Shown: positions 33,091 to 45,368 of the stretch, in pieces | Position numbering within the stretch: position 1 is the first letter of the stretch | Layout of the letters: every line of letters starts with the position of its first letter | Origin: Thozetella sp. PMI_491 | Taxonomy: Eukaryota; Ascomycota; Sordariomycetes; Chaetosphaeriales; Chaetosphaeriaceae | Assembly: GCA_021432635.1 (NCBI GenBank) | Contig: MU270029.1 | Location: 1 to 64,000 of the forward strand | Direction of reading: 5' to 3' | Length of the DNA stretch: 64,000 nt | The notes under the pieces: generated by a model | What the model was told of the DNA's origin: nothing | What the model saw: the letters and a program-made list of their open reading frames with translations, nothing else | Databases searched by the model: none | Translations under genes and position numbers: made by a program

Positions 33091-34828
33091 ATGGCTAACA
33101 CCAATGAGGACATCAACAATGTCGAGAAGGCGCCTACCACGTCCCAATTGAGTGCAGCCGTGGGTGAGCACGAGATCAGGAAAGTCAACAGGCATCGAGA
33201 TGAGGCAGCCGCCCTCGCCGAGCAGTTTGCCAATGAGCCACCCTACACGCGCGAGGAGGAGGTCAAGCTCCGGTGGAAGATTGACCTCCGCCTCGTGCCT
33301 CTGTTCTTTCTCAATATCACCCTGCCGGCCATGGACAAGGTCACCACCTCGACCGCGGCTCTGTACGGCATGCGGGCGGATACCGGGCTCGTCGGCAACA
33401 TGTACCCGTGGGTCGGGTCCGCATTTTACGTGAGTCTCTCCCGTCTCTCCAGTGGAACGAACCACTTGTTGGAGGCAATACTAATACCTAAGCACTCAGT
33501 TCGGCTATCTCTTTTGGTGCTTCCCGTCTTCTCAGATCCTCCAGCGCCTACCTATCGCAAAGTCCATGTTTGTGGCCATGATAATCTGGGGCTTTGTCCT
33601 CATCGGCACGGGATTTGCCCAGAACTTTGCTACTCTAATTGTCTTGCGTATCCTTCTCGGTGCCCTGGAAGCCCCCGTTGCCCCCGGCAACTTTATTCTC
33701 ATGACGATGTGGTACAACCGAAAAGAGCAGCCGGTTCGCGCGGGTCTCTTCTATACGGGTTTGTTACCATGTGCTGTATGTTCCTCACAATAATCATTAA
33801 CATAGTCTACCTCTAGGTCTTGCTACGCTGCTGACCGGCACCTTGGGCTGGGCCGTCGGCTTCATTCCCGGACAGAACGCGTGGAGGAGTTTTTTCTGGA
33901 TTACCGGTGCGATGATGATAGCCTATGGCATAATCGTCGGCATATTCCTGCCAGACAGCCCGGTAAAAGCCAAATTCCTGACCGAACGTGAACGCTTCAT
34001 TGCCATCGAGCGCGTCCGGGCCGACCAGCTTGGGATCGAGAACAAGAAATTTGACAGCAGTCACATTGTCGAGCTCCTCTTAGACCCGAAGATGTGGCTC
34101 ATGCTGCTGTTTAATATTTTCGTGTCTATACCGAACGGTGGATTAACAAACTTCGCGCCCTTGATTATCAACGGACTTGGATTCACCCCGCAGAGGTCGA
34201 CGTTACTCGTCATGCCAACCGGTATCATCCAGACACTGAGCAGTTACATATGCAATTTTGGGGTGTTTTACTGCGAGAGGCGATGGCCACACCTGCGAGT
34301 ACGGGGCTGCTTCATCATCGGCGGCCTGCTAGTCGGCATGATTGCGACAATCTTCCTGTACACCCTTCCCACCGACGCCTATATAAGCCGCCTTCTTGCG
34401 CTGTTCTGGTCATACTTCTACCTCGGGCCATATATTGGTAAGCCATTCCTGTAGGATAGCCCACAAAGTGAGCAGAAGGCTAACAATGCCTTGCAGTTGG
34501 TCTCGGTATCAATAGTGCCAACACGGCTGGCCACACCAAGAAGGTAACAAGCAATGCCGTTGTCTTCGCCGCCTATTGTGCTAGCAACATCATCGCACCG
34601 CAGTTCTTTCTTTCTCAGCAGGCACCCTTGTATCCCCTTGGCATGGGCGCCATGCTGGCATCGTATGTTCTGAGCATCATTACCATCCTGCTTTATATGG
34701 GATATTGCTACTACGAGAATCGGAGGCGAGACCGGGTCGATTCTACGGCCGGCGAACGGGTGCACGCCGATACCGACTTCCAAGACTTGACGGACGGGAA
34801 GAACATTCACTTCCGATATGTGTGGTAA
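33091..34828 (+). CDS. MFS transporter, Dal5/allantoate-permease type
   Basis: Four exons are inferred (33091..33429, 33500..33758, 33817..34437, 34497..34828), giving 516 aa. The start has a near-ideal context (CGCCACCATGG). The intron-3 join restores GPYIVGLGINSANTAGHTKK. The protein has a long acidic N-terminus, then about 12 membrane helices with anion:cation symporter landmarks: WKIDLRLVPLFFLN before TM1, RILLGALEAPVAPGN in TM4, WYNRKEQPVRAGLFY, and a polar central loop (LPDSPVKAKFLTERERF). Family members import allantoate, nicotinate, pantothenate or other organic anions at the plasma membrane. It is closely similar to the transporter at 42139, especially in the last exon (GHTKK...AYC..NII.PQ.F), so the two are paralogues. 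The substrate is not predictable. Confidence 0.92.
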
Positions 34829-35480
34829 TACGGGTGAGATTCACTCAGTCTGGGAGTAAGAAGATGCAAAGCGGCAAATGACGGCGCGCAATTATCCTTC
34901 TTTTAAAAAAGATACCTAATCTACTCTTTTCCTCTCGCCGGCCGCAAACTCTAGGGCTAAGAGGGCTCGCAGGCCCCAATCTAATTACCTTGTTGGTTGC
35001 TGGCGCAACGCCTCATCAACTAAGAAGATTATGAACTTATTCTAAGGAACAGATGGGTCTATGCATGGCTCAGCTGCATGGTAAAGATTCAGTCAAGTCT
35101 GGGGGATGGACTTGGGGAGACGCCAACGACAAACGCCGAGATTCCTCACAACCTGAGAAGTTGGACAGGGCTGCAATGACAGAGGGCCTCGAGCCGATAG
35201 AAATGCACATATTGCATCCCGGAGCCATTGCAATACCTAAGCCGGGCAACGAGAGGGACGGTAAAATTCGGTGGAGTGATCATGCAGGGCTTAGGTCCGC
35301 TTTCGGGCACGGTACTAGTTGGGTGTGTAGACGTAATAATATCTGTGTAACTGGCTACATAGGTAGGTAGCTAGCCGGTCTTCCAGTAGCCAACACTACA
35401 ATTATCTGAAGCAGGCGCACACAACCCATTTTTTTTCATGAAGCCTGACGTGCTTTTGGCTTCGGAGATTCCTACCCGGC
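34829..35480. terminator. Convergent 3' flanks
   Basis: About 650 nt between two convergent stops. A 105-codon frame at 35053-35370 (+) has no recognisable domain and is probably fortuitous. Confidence 0.4.
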
Positions 35481-36830
35481 TCAAGCCGAGGTGGAACCGT
35501 CGGTCTTGTCGTGCCACGGGAATCGAAACAACACCTTAGTTTCGAGCTTCTCGTCGAACTTTCGGTATGCTTCAGGTGCATCCTCGATGTCGTATACACC
35601 GGACACGATAAAGCCAGGTCTCGCACGACCACTCTTGACCAGCCCATATACTGTGGGTTGGACACCAGCGATGTCAGCAATACCTCCCCTAATCGTCAGA
35701 TCCTTGCTCCACCAAAGCGACATGGGGAAGTCAATGCTAGGAGCGATTAGATCGGCACGTGGATTAGCTTTGGACTTGGACTGCGCGGCATAGACGCCTG
35801 GAACACCGATGCCTCCAAAGTTGCTGGTGCATTTGATAGCTTCGGTAATGACATAGTTTTGCTGCATCTGCAGCTTTTCGTTCAAGTTCTCTTCACCGAC
35901 GCAGTCAACGCTCCGTTTCACCCCGTTGGGTTCGATAGCTAGGATCTGAGCAGATGCTTCTTTCTTAGTAAAGTTGATAGGGACTGCAGGATCATAGGTT
36001 AGAAGAGTTAAGCACAGCCAAGGAAATGACTCCGAAGTATTGAAAATGCGAGTGGGAGGATCAGCGGGCGAGGTGCAAGAGGACATGAGAGGCGGAAAGG
36101 GAGGAATAGGTACGCACTGGCACCAATGGATGCTGCCTTCTTAAGCCGCTCCTCTACGTGGTCGACCGAAAAGACCTTCGATGCTCCACGCAGCATGGCG
36201 CTGTATGCAGCAAGCAGGCCGACAGGGCCGGCGCCAAAAATTGCAATGCTGTCACCAGATTGGAATCCGGACATATTGACGCCAGACCAAGCGGTAGCAA
36301 AAATGTCACTAAGGAAAAGGTATTCTTCGTCCTTGACGTGGGGATCATCAACCTTCACGAGGGATTGGTCAGCCACTGGAACCCGAATGTATTCCGCTAG
36401 TTCTAGAGTTAGCATAAGTTGGCCACCGGGAAGATAAGGATTGCTACATACCTTGGCAACCACCCAAATCTCCCGCAAAGTTTCCCACACCGTAAAGTGT
36501 ATAAGAGGGAAAGAGTTCATCCGAGACCTTGAGCTTGTCGTCATCAGGAACACAAAGAACCACGACGCGATCGCCAACTTTAAAGCGATCCACTCCGGGC
36601 CCGATCTCTGTGACGATTCCAATGGCTTCATGTCCAATGGGATAAGGAACATCGGTACCACCAAGAAGGCCATGGTAAATGTGCAAATCGGAGCCACAGA
36701 TCGCAGAAGTGGTTACGCGAACAACGGCATCCTCAGGTTTGATGATCTTTGCCTTCGGAATATCACGCACGGCCACGTGGAAAGGCTTCCCTTCCCACAT
36801 GACGGCTTTCATAGTGTTTTTGTGAACCAT
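35481..36830 (-). CDS. Zinc-dependent alcohol dehydrogenase, glutathione-independent formaldehyde dehydrogenase type
   Basis: Three exons are inferred (36830..36452, 36396..36118, 35983..35481), giving 386 aa; the joins read GGCQAEYIRV and SIGAIPINF. The start could also be the Met at residue 7 (MKAVMWEGKP). The zinc site is visible as Cys45 in AICGSDLH and His67-Glu68 in YPIGHEAIG, and the NAD(P) site as FGAGPVGLLAAYSA. The length and the insert around PSIDFPMSLWWSKD resemble the dismutating, glutathione-independent formaldehyde dehydrogenase group. It lacks the four-cysteine structural zinc loop typical of classical ADHs. It probably oxidises a small aldehyde or alcohol in the cytosol. It converges with the Dal5-type transporter. 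Confidence 0.88.
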
Positions 36831-37741
36831 GGCGTGAGAAATTTCTTGTAGCTTGTATAGGGGAAATGGATCTTGTTTGAGTATGAAACGCGTCGTTAAA
36901 AACTCAGTTAAAGACCTCTAGGAAAGGCATTTCTTTTAGCAGATAACTATGCTGTATTTATATCTGCGAAGTCAACCCGGCCCAATGAATGCAAACCGGA
37001 AAATTCTTCCCGCCAGAGTGTAGGTATTATTTGCACAGCCGTCTCATCTCAGACGTCGCTGCTCACTTTCCCGGTGTGTCGCTGTGCCCGAAATATTGGC
37101 CTCGAGGGATTGCGCACGAGACCCTCCTAACCCGAATCTCGGCTCATCATGTCCTGCCGGGATACAAATAGGAAACAAAAATCAAAATCCAGCTGATTCA
37201 GCGCTTACCCCCGTGGGCTTGGCTTAACAGACTCGGAAATCTCACCAGAAAATGACATCATAAGGAAGTCTTCGCGCTCGCGCTTAGGCGCGAATATCTA
37301 CGGCCATACGCGGCTTTCGCAAGGTAACCCGAGTCTCGTGATCTAGGTGCCTACTTGGCCGCGTGTTCTGAAGAAAATGAAAAGCTAAAAGGATACCAAT
37401 GATTTTGATTTTGAGTTTCCGTGGCCAGGCACCACTCGAGAACTTTTTGACGAGCCATTCATCTAGTTTAATACGATACTTGAAGACTAGTCAGCTGGAC
37501 GCTTGTTAGCAAGCGCTAAAGGCATACCCCTTTCCACGGATCTGATGATATTCAAGAATTTTGACTGCATAAGTGGCAGCCGCCTCGGAACTAAATAGAC
37601 TGTAGTGGGCGAATATTTGCCACTTTGGTGGGCGCATTGAAGGTCCAATGCCGAGTGCGAGACAAAACCGAGGGCGAAAAGATTACCAACCCGATGTAGA
37701 AATCCGTATCAGTTGAATGACTGTGCTGCACTTGAATTTCT
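36831..37741. other. Intergenic region, dehydrogenase promoter
   Basis: About 900 nt containing the promoter of the zinc dehydrogenase. No coding signal is seen. Confidence 0.45.
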
Positions 37742-38420
37742 CTATTTAGCTAGGACAAGTGCGAGCTGCTCTGGTAAGCCGTAGGAGCAAGTCATCTGTG
37801 CAAAATCCACCACCTCTATTCCCCATTCTCCCCATATCTTCTGTGCCAGGACACCGACATCGCAGTATCCAGCCTCACAGTACGCATTAAAACCCGGGTT
37901 TAAATGCCCACGGCCGTTAGTCTGAGCATAACCGCTCTGGATCCGATGATGAGAAGCCGCAGACCTTCTTCCCCGGCCAAGAGCCTTGCGCTATCGCCCA
38001 TCTAGCGTAGCGTCTCATGAATACCACCGCTAGATTCGATGATCCCGGCCAATGTGACGATGCCGTAATAGATAATAAACCGCGTGGAAGATGGTGCGCA
38101 GTAGATTGTGCCTACGTTAAAGCTTGTTACACCAGGTGGAGCAGACTTTGTAACGCGGCGCGAGGAACAAAAGTTGGGAGGCACGAGCTTCAGAAGAGCA
38201 CGTAGCCTACATCCTTAGACTCTGCAGCCACAGTTGCATTTGTATCGCAGTACGCCCCATGATAACTCAGCGCATTAAAAGCCACTTGGTACGTTTTTTC
38301 AGGCATAATTTCAGAAGTTCGTTTAGGAAGCAGGGGGTAAGTTGTCGAGTTGAGAGCCTTGCCCTGATAATAGGTGTAAACCAAGACCTCGAGACAAACG
38401 TAGACATCACCTTTGTTCAT
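37742..38420 (-). pseudogene. Possible decayed or multi-exon small gene
   Basis: On the minus strand three open stretches follow each other in different frames: 38420-38190 (MNKGDVYVCLEVLVYTYYQG), 38184-38002 (FNVGTIYCAPSSTRFIIYYG), and a clean C-terminal stretch ending at 37742 (NAYCEAGYCDVGVLAQKIWG, then DFAQMTCSYGLPEQLA, stop). Two segments share an FNA-x(n)-YCD-like pattern. The cysteine spacing suggests a small secreted-type protein. I could not find a splice set that joins all three, so it is either decayed or has introns I misread. Confidence 0.3.
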
Positions 38421-38728
38421 AACACCATATTATTGATGATATCGCGGTGCGAAATAGATGCGTCAACACCATGGCGGTAATTATTATACAATTTTGTGCT
38501 ATAATACTTTGTTTAGCTGAGCTTGTAACATCGGCAAGTAACTGAGGCTACTGAAAGGCTGCAGGCTTGCCTAGTTCCACACGAACGAGACCAATGAGAC
38601 ATTTCGGAGGCCGTGCAAATGAGGCGGAGTTCCTCCAGGACAAATCACCTGACGATCGGGGTAGGCTCTTCAAAGCTTTTCCAAACTCTAGTCAGAACAG
38701 CCTCGCTAAGAGCAAACGGTAGTTCACA
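38421..38728. other. Intergenic region, ankyrin-gene promoter
   Basis: About 310 nt upstream of the ankyrin-protein start. Nothing specific was recognised. Confidence 0.4.
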
Positions 38729-41700
38729 ATGGAGGCTGGTGCAAGCGCCATCGCATTCATTGGGTTTGGATTGACCTCGTTAAAATTATTCCGTCAATTT
38801 TTCTCAAATATTAGGGATGGACCAGAGAGGATACGCGACCTCTCTACTGCGCTTGACAGCCTCCGGTCGGCCATCCAGCACATTGCCGGAGCCCCAGACC
38901 TAGCAGATATTCTCACGTCAACACCATCCCTAGTGAAGCTGCTTACACAATTCAATGAAGACAGCAACAGGTTCGAAAGAAAGCTGAAGAAACTGAATAT
39001 TTCCGAGGATGAGAGACTGCACGGCGTGTTGTGGAAGAAGTTGAAGCGTGGCCTCGGCGAGGACGATATCGCCTATTTGCTGTCCACTACGACGAGGTGC
39101 CTTAATGCACTCACTCTGGAGCTTGCTATCATGCAGCTGTAAGTTGAAAGCCCATGGCGGTAGCTGTCTTTACCTAAAGTAGCATAGGCGAGCTGCCCAC
39201 GGTAATGCAGGTCGTATTCAACACATAGCTGCCGACAAAGAGAGGCAGACAGTGCTTATCCAGGAGCACAACGAGATATTGGCAGCCATCGGCAGAGAAA
39301 TATCACAACACAGCTCCCGGAGCAGAGATATTGAAAGCGCTATTACGACCCTGAGTCGAAAACTAGATGGCGTGCCATCAATCCATGTACAGCAAGCCAC
39401 TAACCTTTTATCAAGATTGACGAGATTGGAAGAGGCGTTCGAAAAAGCAGCCATCGGTGGCCGCAATGTACCTGATATGGTTTTACATTCAGATGTGTCT
39501 AAATCTGCAAGTCATGAAATCGTGCCAGATCCCGATGACGGTACAGAACTTGTAGCATGCATCCAAAGGCTTTGCGGTCTTGTCGACAACGAATACCATG
39601 TTGTAGGCCATGAGGATGCACAACAACTTACGGAGGACCTTGACACAATATTGCATTACATGACAGAGACAAAGAGGGTCGAAGGCCCCGCGAAACAACG
39701 TATTGTGCAAAATACATTCAGGGGACGAGAAACCAGCAGGGCTCTGAGATCTATCTTCAGCCTATTTGCGTCTTCTCCTTCGATTTGCGTTAACCAAGAA
39801 TGTTAGGGCAATCTTCACTAATTGACTGTTCAGCTAATCTGATGCTACGTTGGCGCGACGGCCATACATAGTGTCAGATAATGAATCCGTTGCTCGAAAG
39901 TCTGAGATGTTTGAGAAATATTCCGCACGACACGGAGTATTGTATATCTCAAACATCAAACGGGATCGCCGTCACACGGAATATAGCAGCAAAGAACTTC
40001 AAAGTCTCAATGCCACCATCACTTTTATGCCCACACAGAGCGATCTGCCATACTTTGTCAAAGCTTCTGCGCACCAGAGACAAACGCCCGTTGGCTATTT
40101 CTCATTCCCCCCTACTATTTCAGTTAGCCGTATATTGCCGAGTACTTCCCGAGTGTTCCAGTGTGTCCGACTTGGGCTTATGGACGAGCTCTTGTGGCTT
40201 CTGAAGAATGGAAGAGCATCACTGAGAGACCGGGATGAATTAGGGGCGTCACTTCTGCACGTTAGTGGTATCCCCTCCCCCCACCCCACAAATGTATAAG
40301 CCATTAGGGAATGCCATCTTGACGCTCTTCAGTACGCCTATGATCAACCTATGATGTGCCGGTTTCTCATAGAAAATGGGGCTGACGTCGATGATCTTGC
40401 TAATTGTGAACATGTTGATCAGATTTTGGCTGGCTGGTATCTGTATGTCTCCCATCTCATCTTTCTATTACATAAGTGGTATCCTTTAACGCCGAAGGAC
40501 CAAATTATAGAAACCCTCTTAGTCTTTGTGCAGAGAGATATTATGATCCCGACGAGCTGTTGTGCTTCAAACAGTTGCTTGCTGCAGGTGCAGATCCAAC
40601 GATAAAGGCTCGGAGCCTCCGGTTCCTCAGCAAGTGGTATCATGTGGTGGAGGATACCTTCTTGACATCGCATATAGTCAGTCCTCCATTTATTGAAGTA
40701 ATGCCTAAAATAATGAACAATGAGTCTAACCGTTTATAGACATTTGCTGAGGCACTACTCCAAACCAAAGGACTGTTTTTCGACTTCGACTATGATAAAG
40801 ATACCGATGAGTCACTGTTAAAGGTTTCTTGTTATAATATATCTGTTGAAAAAGTTGCTCTTCTCGTTAAGCTTGGTGCAAATATCCATGCGAAGGATTC
40901 TAAAGGAAGAGGTTATTTACATATACTTGCGATGGAGTTGCGATTCATGGACATACATCAGGAACGAGAAGTCCTGATGTGCTTTATTCAAAATGGTGCC
41001 GACGTCTACGATCAAGATGATTGTGGCCTCACTGCATCGGAATATGCTTATGCTAACTATTGGCTGGGAAGTTACGCAGGGGATCTTTGGGATTCTGTTC
41101 TGGCTGCCTGTGGCTACGAGGTTGCCAGTTTTCGAGTCAATCATCCTCGACGATCCAAATACACCACGGCCTTTAGTTCTTGCTACACTCGAGATCAATT
41201 CGAAATTATCTGGGCTGGTATGGAGCATCTTTGCCCGTACTATAACAACGACGAGTCGACCTCCAGTTCCGATAATAGCGAATCGTCTGGACATGATTTA
41301 GAAAGCGGCTCCGAAGATCAATTTAATGACAATGGGCCAAGAGGAGGCAAATATGATCAAGATCAGCCGCTCCCAGTTCACAATCAACACCCCTCTGTCG
41401 GCGATGAGCAACGTCCACAGCGCAACTTGGTGACCGGACAACCTCCAGGGGGCCAGAAGAGCCTCGCTGGTGGGTTTCACCCGGACATTATACTAAATCA
41501 AGGGCTAAGAACCCATGGAGAGTTCGAGAATGAAAGCTCTTCGGGCATTTATGATCCAAACTGGACGAACCCTTCAGTTTACGGCCTGACGCAGACTTCA
41601 GTGCGGTCTCCTCAAGCTACTCAAGGGCCAGCTTCTCTCCAAGTGCCTTTCGACCCTGATCCCAGCAGCGACACTAGAGAAAGGTATGCAAGTGAAGAAA

Positions 41701-41738
41701 TATTTCTTAATCCATGGGTCGCAAAAAATGAGGATTAA
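38729..41738 (+). CDS. Ankyrin-repeat protein with fungal STAND-type N-terminal domain
   Basis: Well-supported exons are 38729..39138, 39188 to about 39801, about 39834 to 40260, 40333 to about 40450, about 40480 to 40676, and 40740..41738. The junctions near 39802-39870 and 40440-40520 are not resolved: at the first, both frames meet a stop within a few codons of the obvious acceptor. The N-terminal 137 residues (MEAGASAIAFIGFGLTSLKL) match the helical fungal N-terminal domain found at the front of NLR/STAND and ankyrin proteins. A predicted coiled-coil middle follows. Ankyrin-like units are then seen: LGLMDELLWLLKNGRASLRD, MCRFLIENGADVDD, KQLLAAGADPTI, VALLVKLGANIHAKDSKGRG and FIQNGADVYDQDDCG. 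The last 190 residues are acidic, Ser/Asp-rich and probably disordered. No NACHT or NB-ARC P-loop is visible. A role in non-self or stress signalling is inferred from architecture. Either a complete gene with introns I could not place, or one carrying a frameshift near 39.85 kb. Confidence 0.7.
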
Positions 41739-42138
41739 ACGAGTTACGGCAGTGATGAAGCGTGTGCTGGATTGGGTTACTGGGGTAATCTAGAAAGCTG
41801 CTTGTGTACAGTGCTCTTTTCCACGGCTACCTTGATCAGAGGTATCATGATTATCATTGTCATGGCTACACAACCCTAAGCTACCCCTTCAATACACTAT
41901 TTAAACCCTAACTTTATATAAGTGCATTGCAATCGCTCCTGGGCATTACCTAGCTTACGCTTCATTCCATGTGGCCTTGATCGGAGAGCCCGTGTACCCT
42001 CAGAGTGCATTTGATACTTGACGTGCTAATCTAGGTACCTACCTATATGTGTCTATATATAAGCCGGCCGCGCAGTGCGATCCTCATCAACAATCCTAGC
42101 GCATAACCCGAGCACTCTCGCCCGTCCTGCATAAAAAT
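41739..42138. terminator. Convergent 3' flanks
   Basis: 400 nt, AT-rich, between the ankyrin gene (+) and the transporter (-). A TATA-like stretch at about 42050-42061 has no gene to serve here. No coding signal. Confidence 0.4.
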
Positions 42139-43933
42139 CTAGTACACATAACGGAACCCCCTCTTTTCATAATCGGTTAGATCTCCAAGCTGCTCTCCCA
42201 CTGTAACATCAACATCAGTCCCTTCAAGACGGTCGCGCTTCCTGTTCTCAATTATACAGCCGGCGGCGTAGCCCGCAAGACTGAGAATTGCGACAACCTC
42301 AAACGCCAGGATAGAACGGTAGCCAGTTGAGTAATGTGGCGCCTCGGCACTGATGAATACCTGAGGGCCAATGATGTTGGCAATACAATACGCGAGAAAG
42401 ATGGTCGCATTTATGGTCAGCTTCTTGGTGTGCCCGGATACGTTGGCCATAGGCAGAGAGAGGACGGTGGCGTAGGGTCCCCAGAAAAAATAGAAGAAGT
42501 AATACGCCATAAGCCGGCCGACCTTATTTTCACTGGGAAGATCTAGTCGATATTAGCCAAGCACATTCCTCTAGTTGGGAGACAGAGTAAAAGAAAATGG
42601 ACGTACACTGGATGACCAGAGAGCAAATTAGCGGAACTAAGCAGCACAGGGCCGCTGAGATGCACCGCTTGTTCTTTAGCCACTTCTGCGGAATCGCCAC
42701 CATGAAGCCGGCCAAAGACTGGATCATTCCCGTGGGCATTCCTAGAAGTGTCGTCTCAAGTGTTCCGTAGCCGAGACCGGAGACAATCTGGGCCGCAAAC
42801 GTCACAAGCCCACCAGTTGGGACGTTCATGGACAGGAAGAACACGAAAAGTAAATAAGTCTTGTAGTCGAGGAAGGCCTCGCGCACCTGGTACCACTTGA
42901 GCTCGCGGTTTTCGACGCCCGTCATGTTCTCCCGGACGCGGTCAAGCGCGATGTACTTGTCTTTGCCCTTGAGGAAGTTCTCCTTGAGGGGAGAGTCTGG
43001 AAGCCAGAGGAGGAGGATGCCGCCCCAGAGCACGGTGAAGCCGCCCAGGACAAGGAACAAAAGCCGCCATGGGGCGACCGAGGTATGAGTGTGGCCAATC
43101 GCATAGGAGAGAACTCCAGTGACGAGCTGTGTTGCATAGATGAGTCAGATCATTGATCCAGAAGAGCGGTATCTCCCCTTGCCTAGGAACCGCCGGCACC
43201 TACCGAGGAGAACGCAGTAAAAGTGAGCGCCATGCGAACAGGCTGCTCTGATTTCTTGTACCACATAGTATTGAGGATTGTAACAGCCGGGAATACAGGT
43301 GCCTCAGTGGCACCCATGATGAATCGCAAAATCATCAGGCCCGGGGCATTGGTCGCGGCGCCCAGGCACATGACAATGCCGCCCCAGATCACGACGAAGG
43401 TGCCGAGCACCTTGCCGACAGGAAACTTCTGCAGAAGGGCATTGGCAGGGTACTCTGCGATGAGCCAGCCGAAGAAAAAGATAGAGCCAACTGCAAAGGG
43501 AAAGAGACAGTCAGCAGCTAGTTTCTAGGTAGGTGTGATGACCCGGGATATAGTGCCCTACCCCAGCTGTACTGCTGACCTACGAGGCCAGTATCCGCCG
43601 TCATGCCGTACAGGGCAGCATTAGATATGAGGATTTTCTGATCTCGGTCAGTCAGCAGCTCTAACCTCGGACTCGCATTATGCGGGAGATCGCGTCTGGG
43701 TTGCGTACATCGACAGCAGCGATGGTGATGGTGCCCACAACCAGGGGCATAAGTCGCCAGTCGATCTTTCTAAGAACGCGCTTGGCCTCGTGCGGCTCGT
43801 AGCTGGCCCATTCCGCCTCGTGCTGCTGGAGGTACGCCGCAGCCTCCTCCTGCTGGAGCGCCTTCAACTCCTGATTAGTGCCTTCGGGAAGTGAGCCCGT
43901 CTCCGGAGGGGATTGCTCGATCTCCGACTTCAT
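42139..43933 (-). CDS. MFS transporter, Dal5/allantoate-permease type (paralogue)
   Basis: Five exons are inferred (43933..43709, 43637..43562, 43490..43204, 43126..42607, 42542..42139), giving 503 aa. The joins restore family motifs: AAVDKILISNAALYG, YSWVGSIFFFGWLIAEYP, AFSSLVTGVLSYAIGH and VIQYLPSENKVGRL. The start is MKSEIEQSPP at 43933, the first ATG in frame. Twelve membrane helices are predicted, with the ACS-family signature RFIMGATEAPVFPA and MWYKKSEQPVRMAL, and a cytosolic C-tail ending in TDYEKRGFRYVY. It is clearly paralogous to the transporter at 33091. Organic-anion import across the plasma membrane is predicted; the substrate is unknown. Confidence 0.92.
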
Positions 43934-44827
43934 CCTGGCGCCGAGTACGATCAATTGGTGATACCGCTAGGACAAGGAGGCGAACCCGAACAATTGGCGT
44001 GATGGAAAAGTTTGAAGAGAGAATGTATGGGCGCCCCGGTAACAAGATACCGGGGATCGACAGGGCCTTTAATATACGAGAGGACGTATTGCACATGCCA
44101 AACAAAGTATGTGCTGAGCTAGTGATTAGGAGGGTGGAAACTCTATCTCTCCTCACGAAAGGACCGGTAATCAGATTCCCAACCTACCAAAAACTAAGAG
44201 CTTTCACCGCATTTGACTTGTTTCACGCTCCCCATTCGATTTTGTGGGCCGCGCATTGGATATCTAGCGCATGGGGGACACTTCGCTTCGGTGTGGTGTC
44301 TTATCAGGCTGGCTTACGCTGCACATAGCTCCGACCAGGTTCAAGACCAAGAAGTCGTGTTGTGGTCTGCATAGTGCTCCACCCCGATCATCTGCTCCTT
44401 TCCTTTCGGTAGGCTTCCTAGGCGATCCTAGGGAAGGGACCTAGGGCGCGGTGATGTTTCCCCGCGGCGGTAGATAGGAGTATGCCCCGCTTAACGTACA
44501 CAACTCCGCTCTAGTCCAACAGTAGTCGGACTTTTGTACGCTATGTCATGGGAACGGCAACGAGCCCGACGAGGATTCCCACATCGGTGGGGCTACGAGC
44601 TGCAAAAGTCCCAGCGGCGTATTCTGCAGCGAGCTCCGACGATGGCTTGCCGCCGAGAAGAAGATGGAGGCTCCGATGGCGGCCTATGTTGATACATAGA
44701 TAGCACATCCGAGCTCATACTGCTCAACTCTCAGCAGCAATTACGTGCACATCATAACAGCCGTAATACTCACATACCCTCATTCTTTTCTGTTTTCTAT
44801 TCTCATTCATCGTATAGTTTGGTCAAC
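43934..44827. promoter_or_regulatory. Divergent promoter region
   Basis: About 890 nt between the transporter (-) and the small NTF2-like gene (+). Clustered CCTAGG-like motifs lie at about 44409-44444 (CCTAGG, CCTAGGG, CCTAGGG). No gene is seen. Confidence 0.4.
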
Positions 44828-45368
44828 ATGGGCGTCATCGAGTACACGTACGACGGCTCCTTCCCCGAGGCCATCAAGGCCGGCGTAGATGACCTTTACG
44901 ACGCCGCTGATAAGAAGGAACGCTGCGACGACTGGGTGGTTGCATTTAGCAAGGATGCCACGGTGTGGAAGAACGAGTCTCCCGCGACGGGGCACGAGGG
45001 TACGCTAGCTTTCCTCGACTACCCTCCGTCTTTCTGTGCGGCGCTGACGCTGCTCTTAGCCATCAAAAAGTATATAATTGGGACATGGAACAACACTGAA
45101 TCACGCATCCACTACGTCAAGTCGGTTACTGCCGTCTCTCAGAACCCGTTGAAGCTGTCCATTTCTGGCATTACCACCTACGTAAGGTCCGACGGCCGCA
45201 ATGAGAAGGGGGAGTGGACCGCAGAGCAGAGCTACGTCGAGGAGGACGGGGAGCCAAAAATCTCCGAGTACAAGATCAAGTTTGTAAGTGAGCCCCGGTA
45301 ACGATAACATTGCTAGTCTCTAGAGCATAAGCTAACGCGGTAGCTTGCAGGCATTCGTTCCCATTTAA
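44828..45368 (+). CDS. Small NTF2/SnoaL-like protein
   Basis: Three exons are inferred (44828..44999, 45060..45283, 45351..45368), giving 137 aa. The last exon encodes only AFVPI. Intron 1 (60 nt) is a multiple of three and stop-free, so retention would give a longer, in-frame protein; the spliced form is preferred because it joins two alpha+beta halves directly (GHEAIKKYIIGTW). The pattern of an N-terminal helix (FPEAIKAGVDDLYDAADKKE), a WVVAFSKDATV strand and repeated beta strands suggests a SnoaL/NTF2-like cone fold. Such proteins act as small cyclases, isomerases or ligand binders. No specific function is assigned. Confidence 0.7.

Noticed and set aside
35053-35370. 105-codon frame between two convergent genes
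   Set aside because: Lies in a 3' flank, has no domain, and no splice or start evidence.
44339-44349. GGTTCAAGACC, a match to the tRNA B-box consensus
   Set aside because: No acceptor stem, anticodon arm or A box could be fitted upstream.
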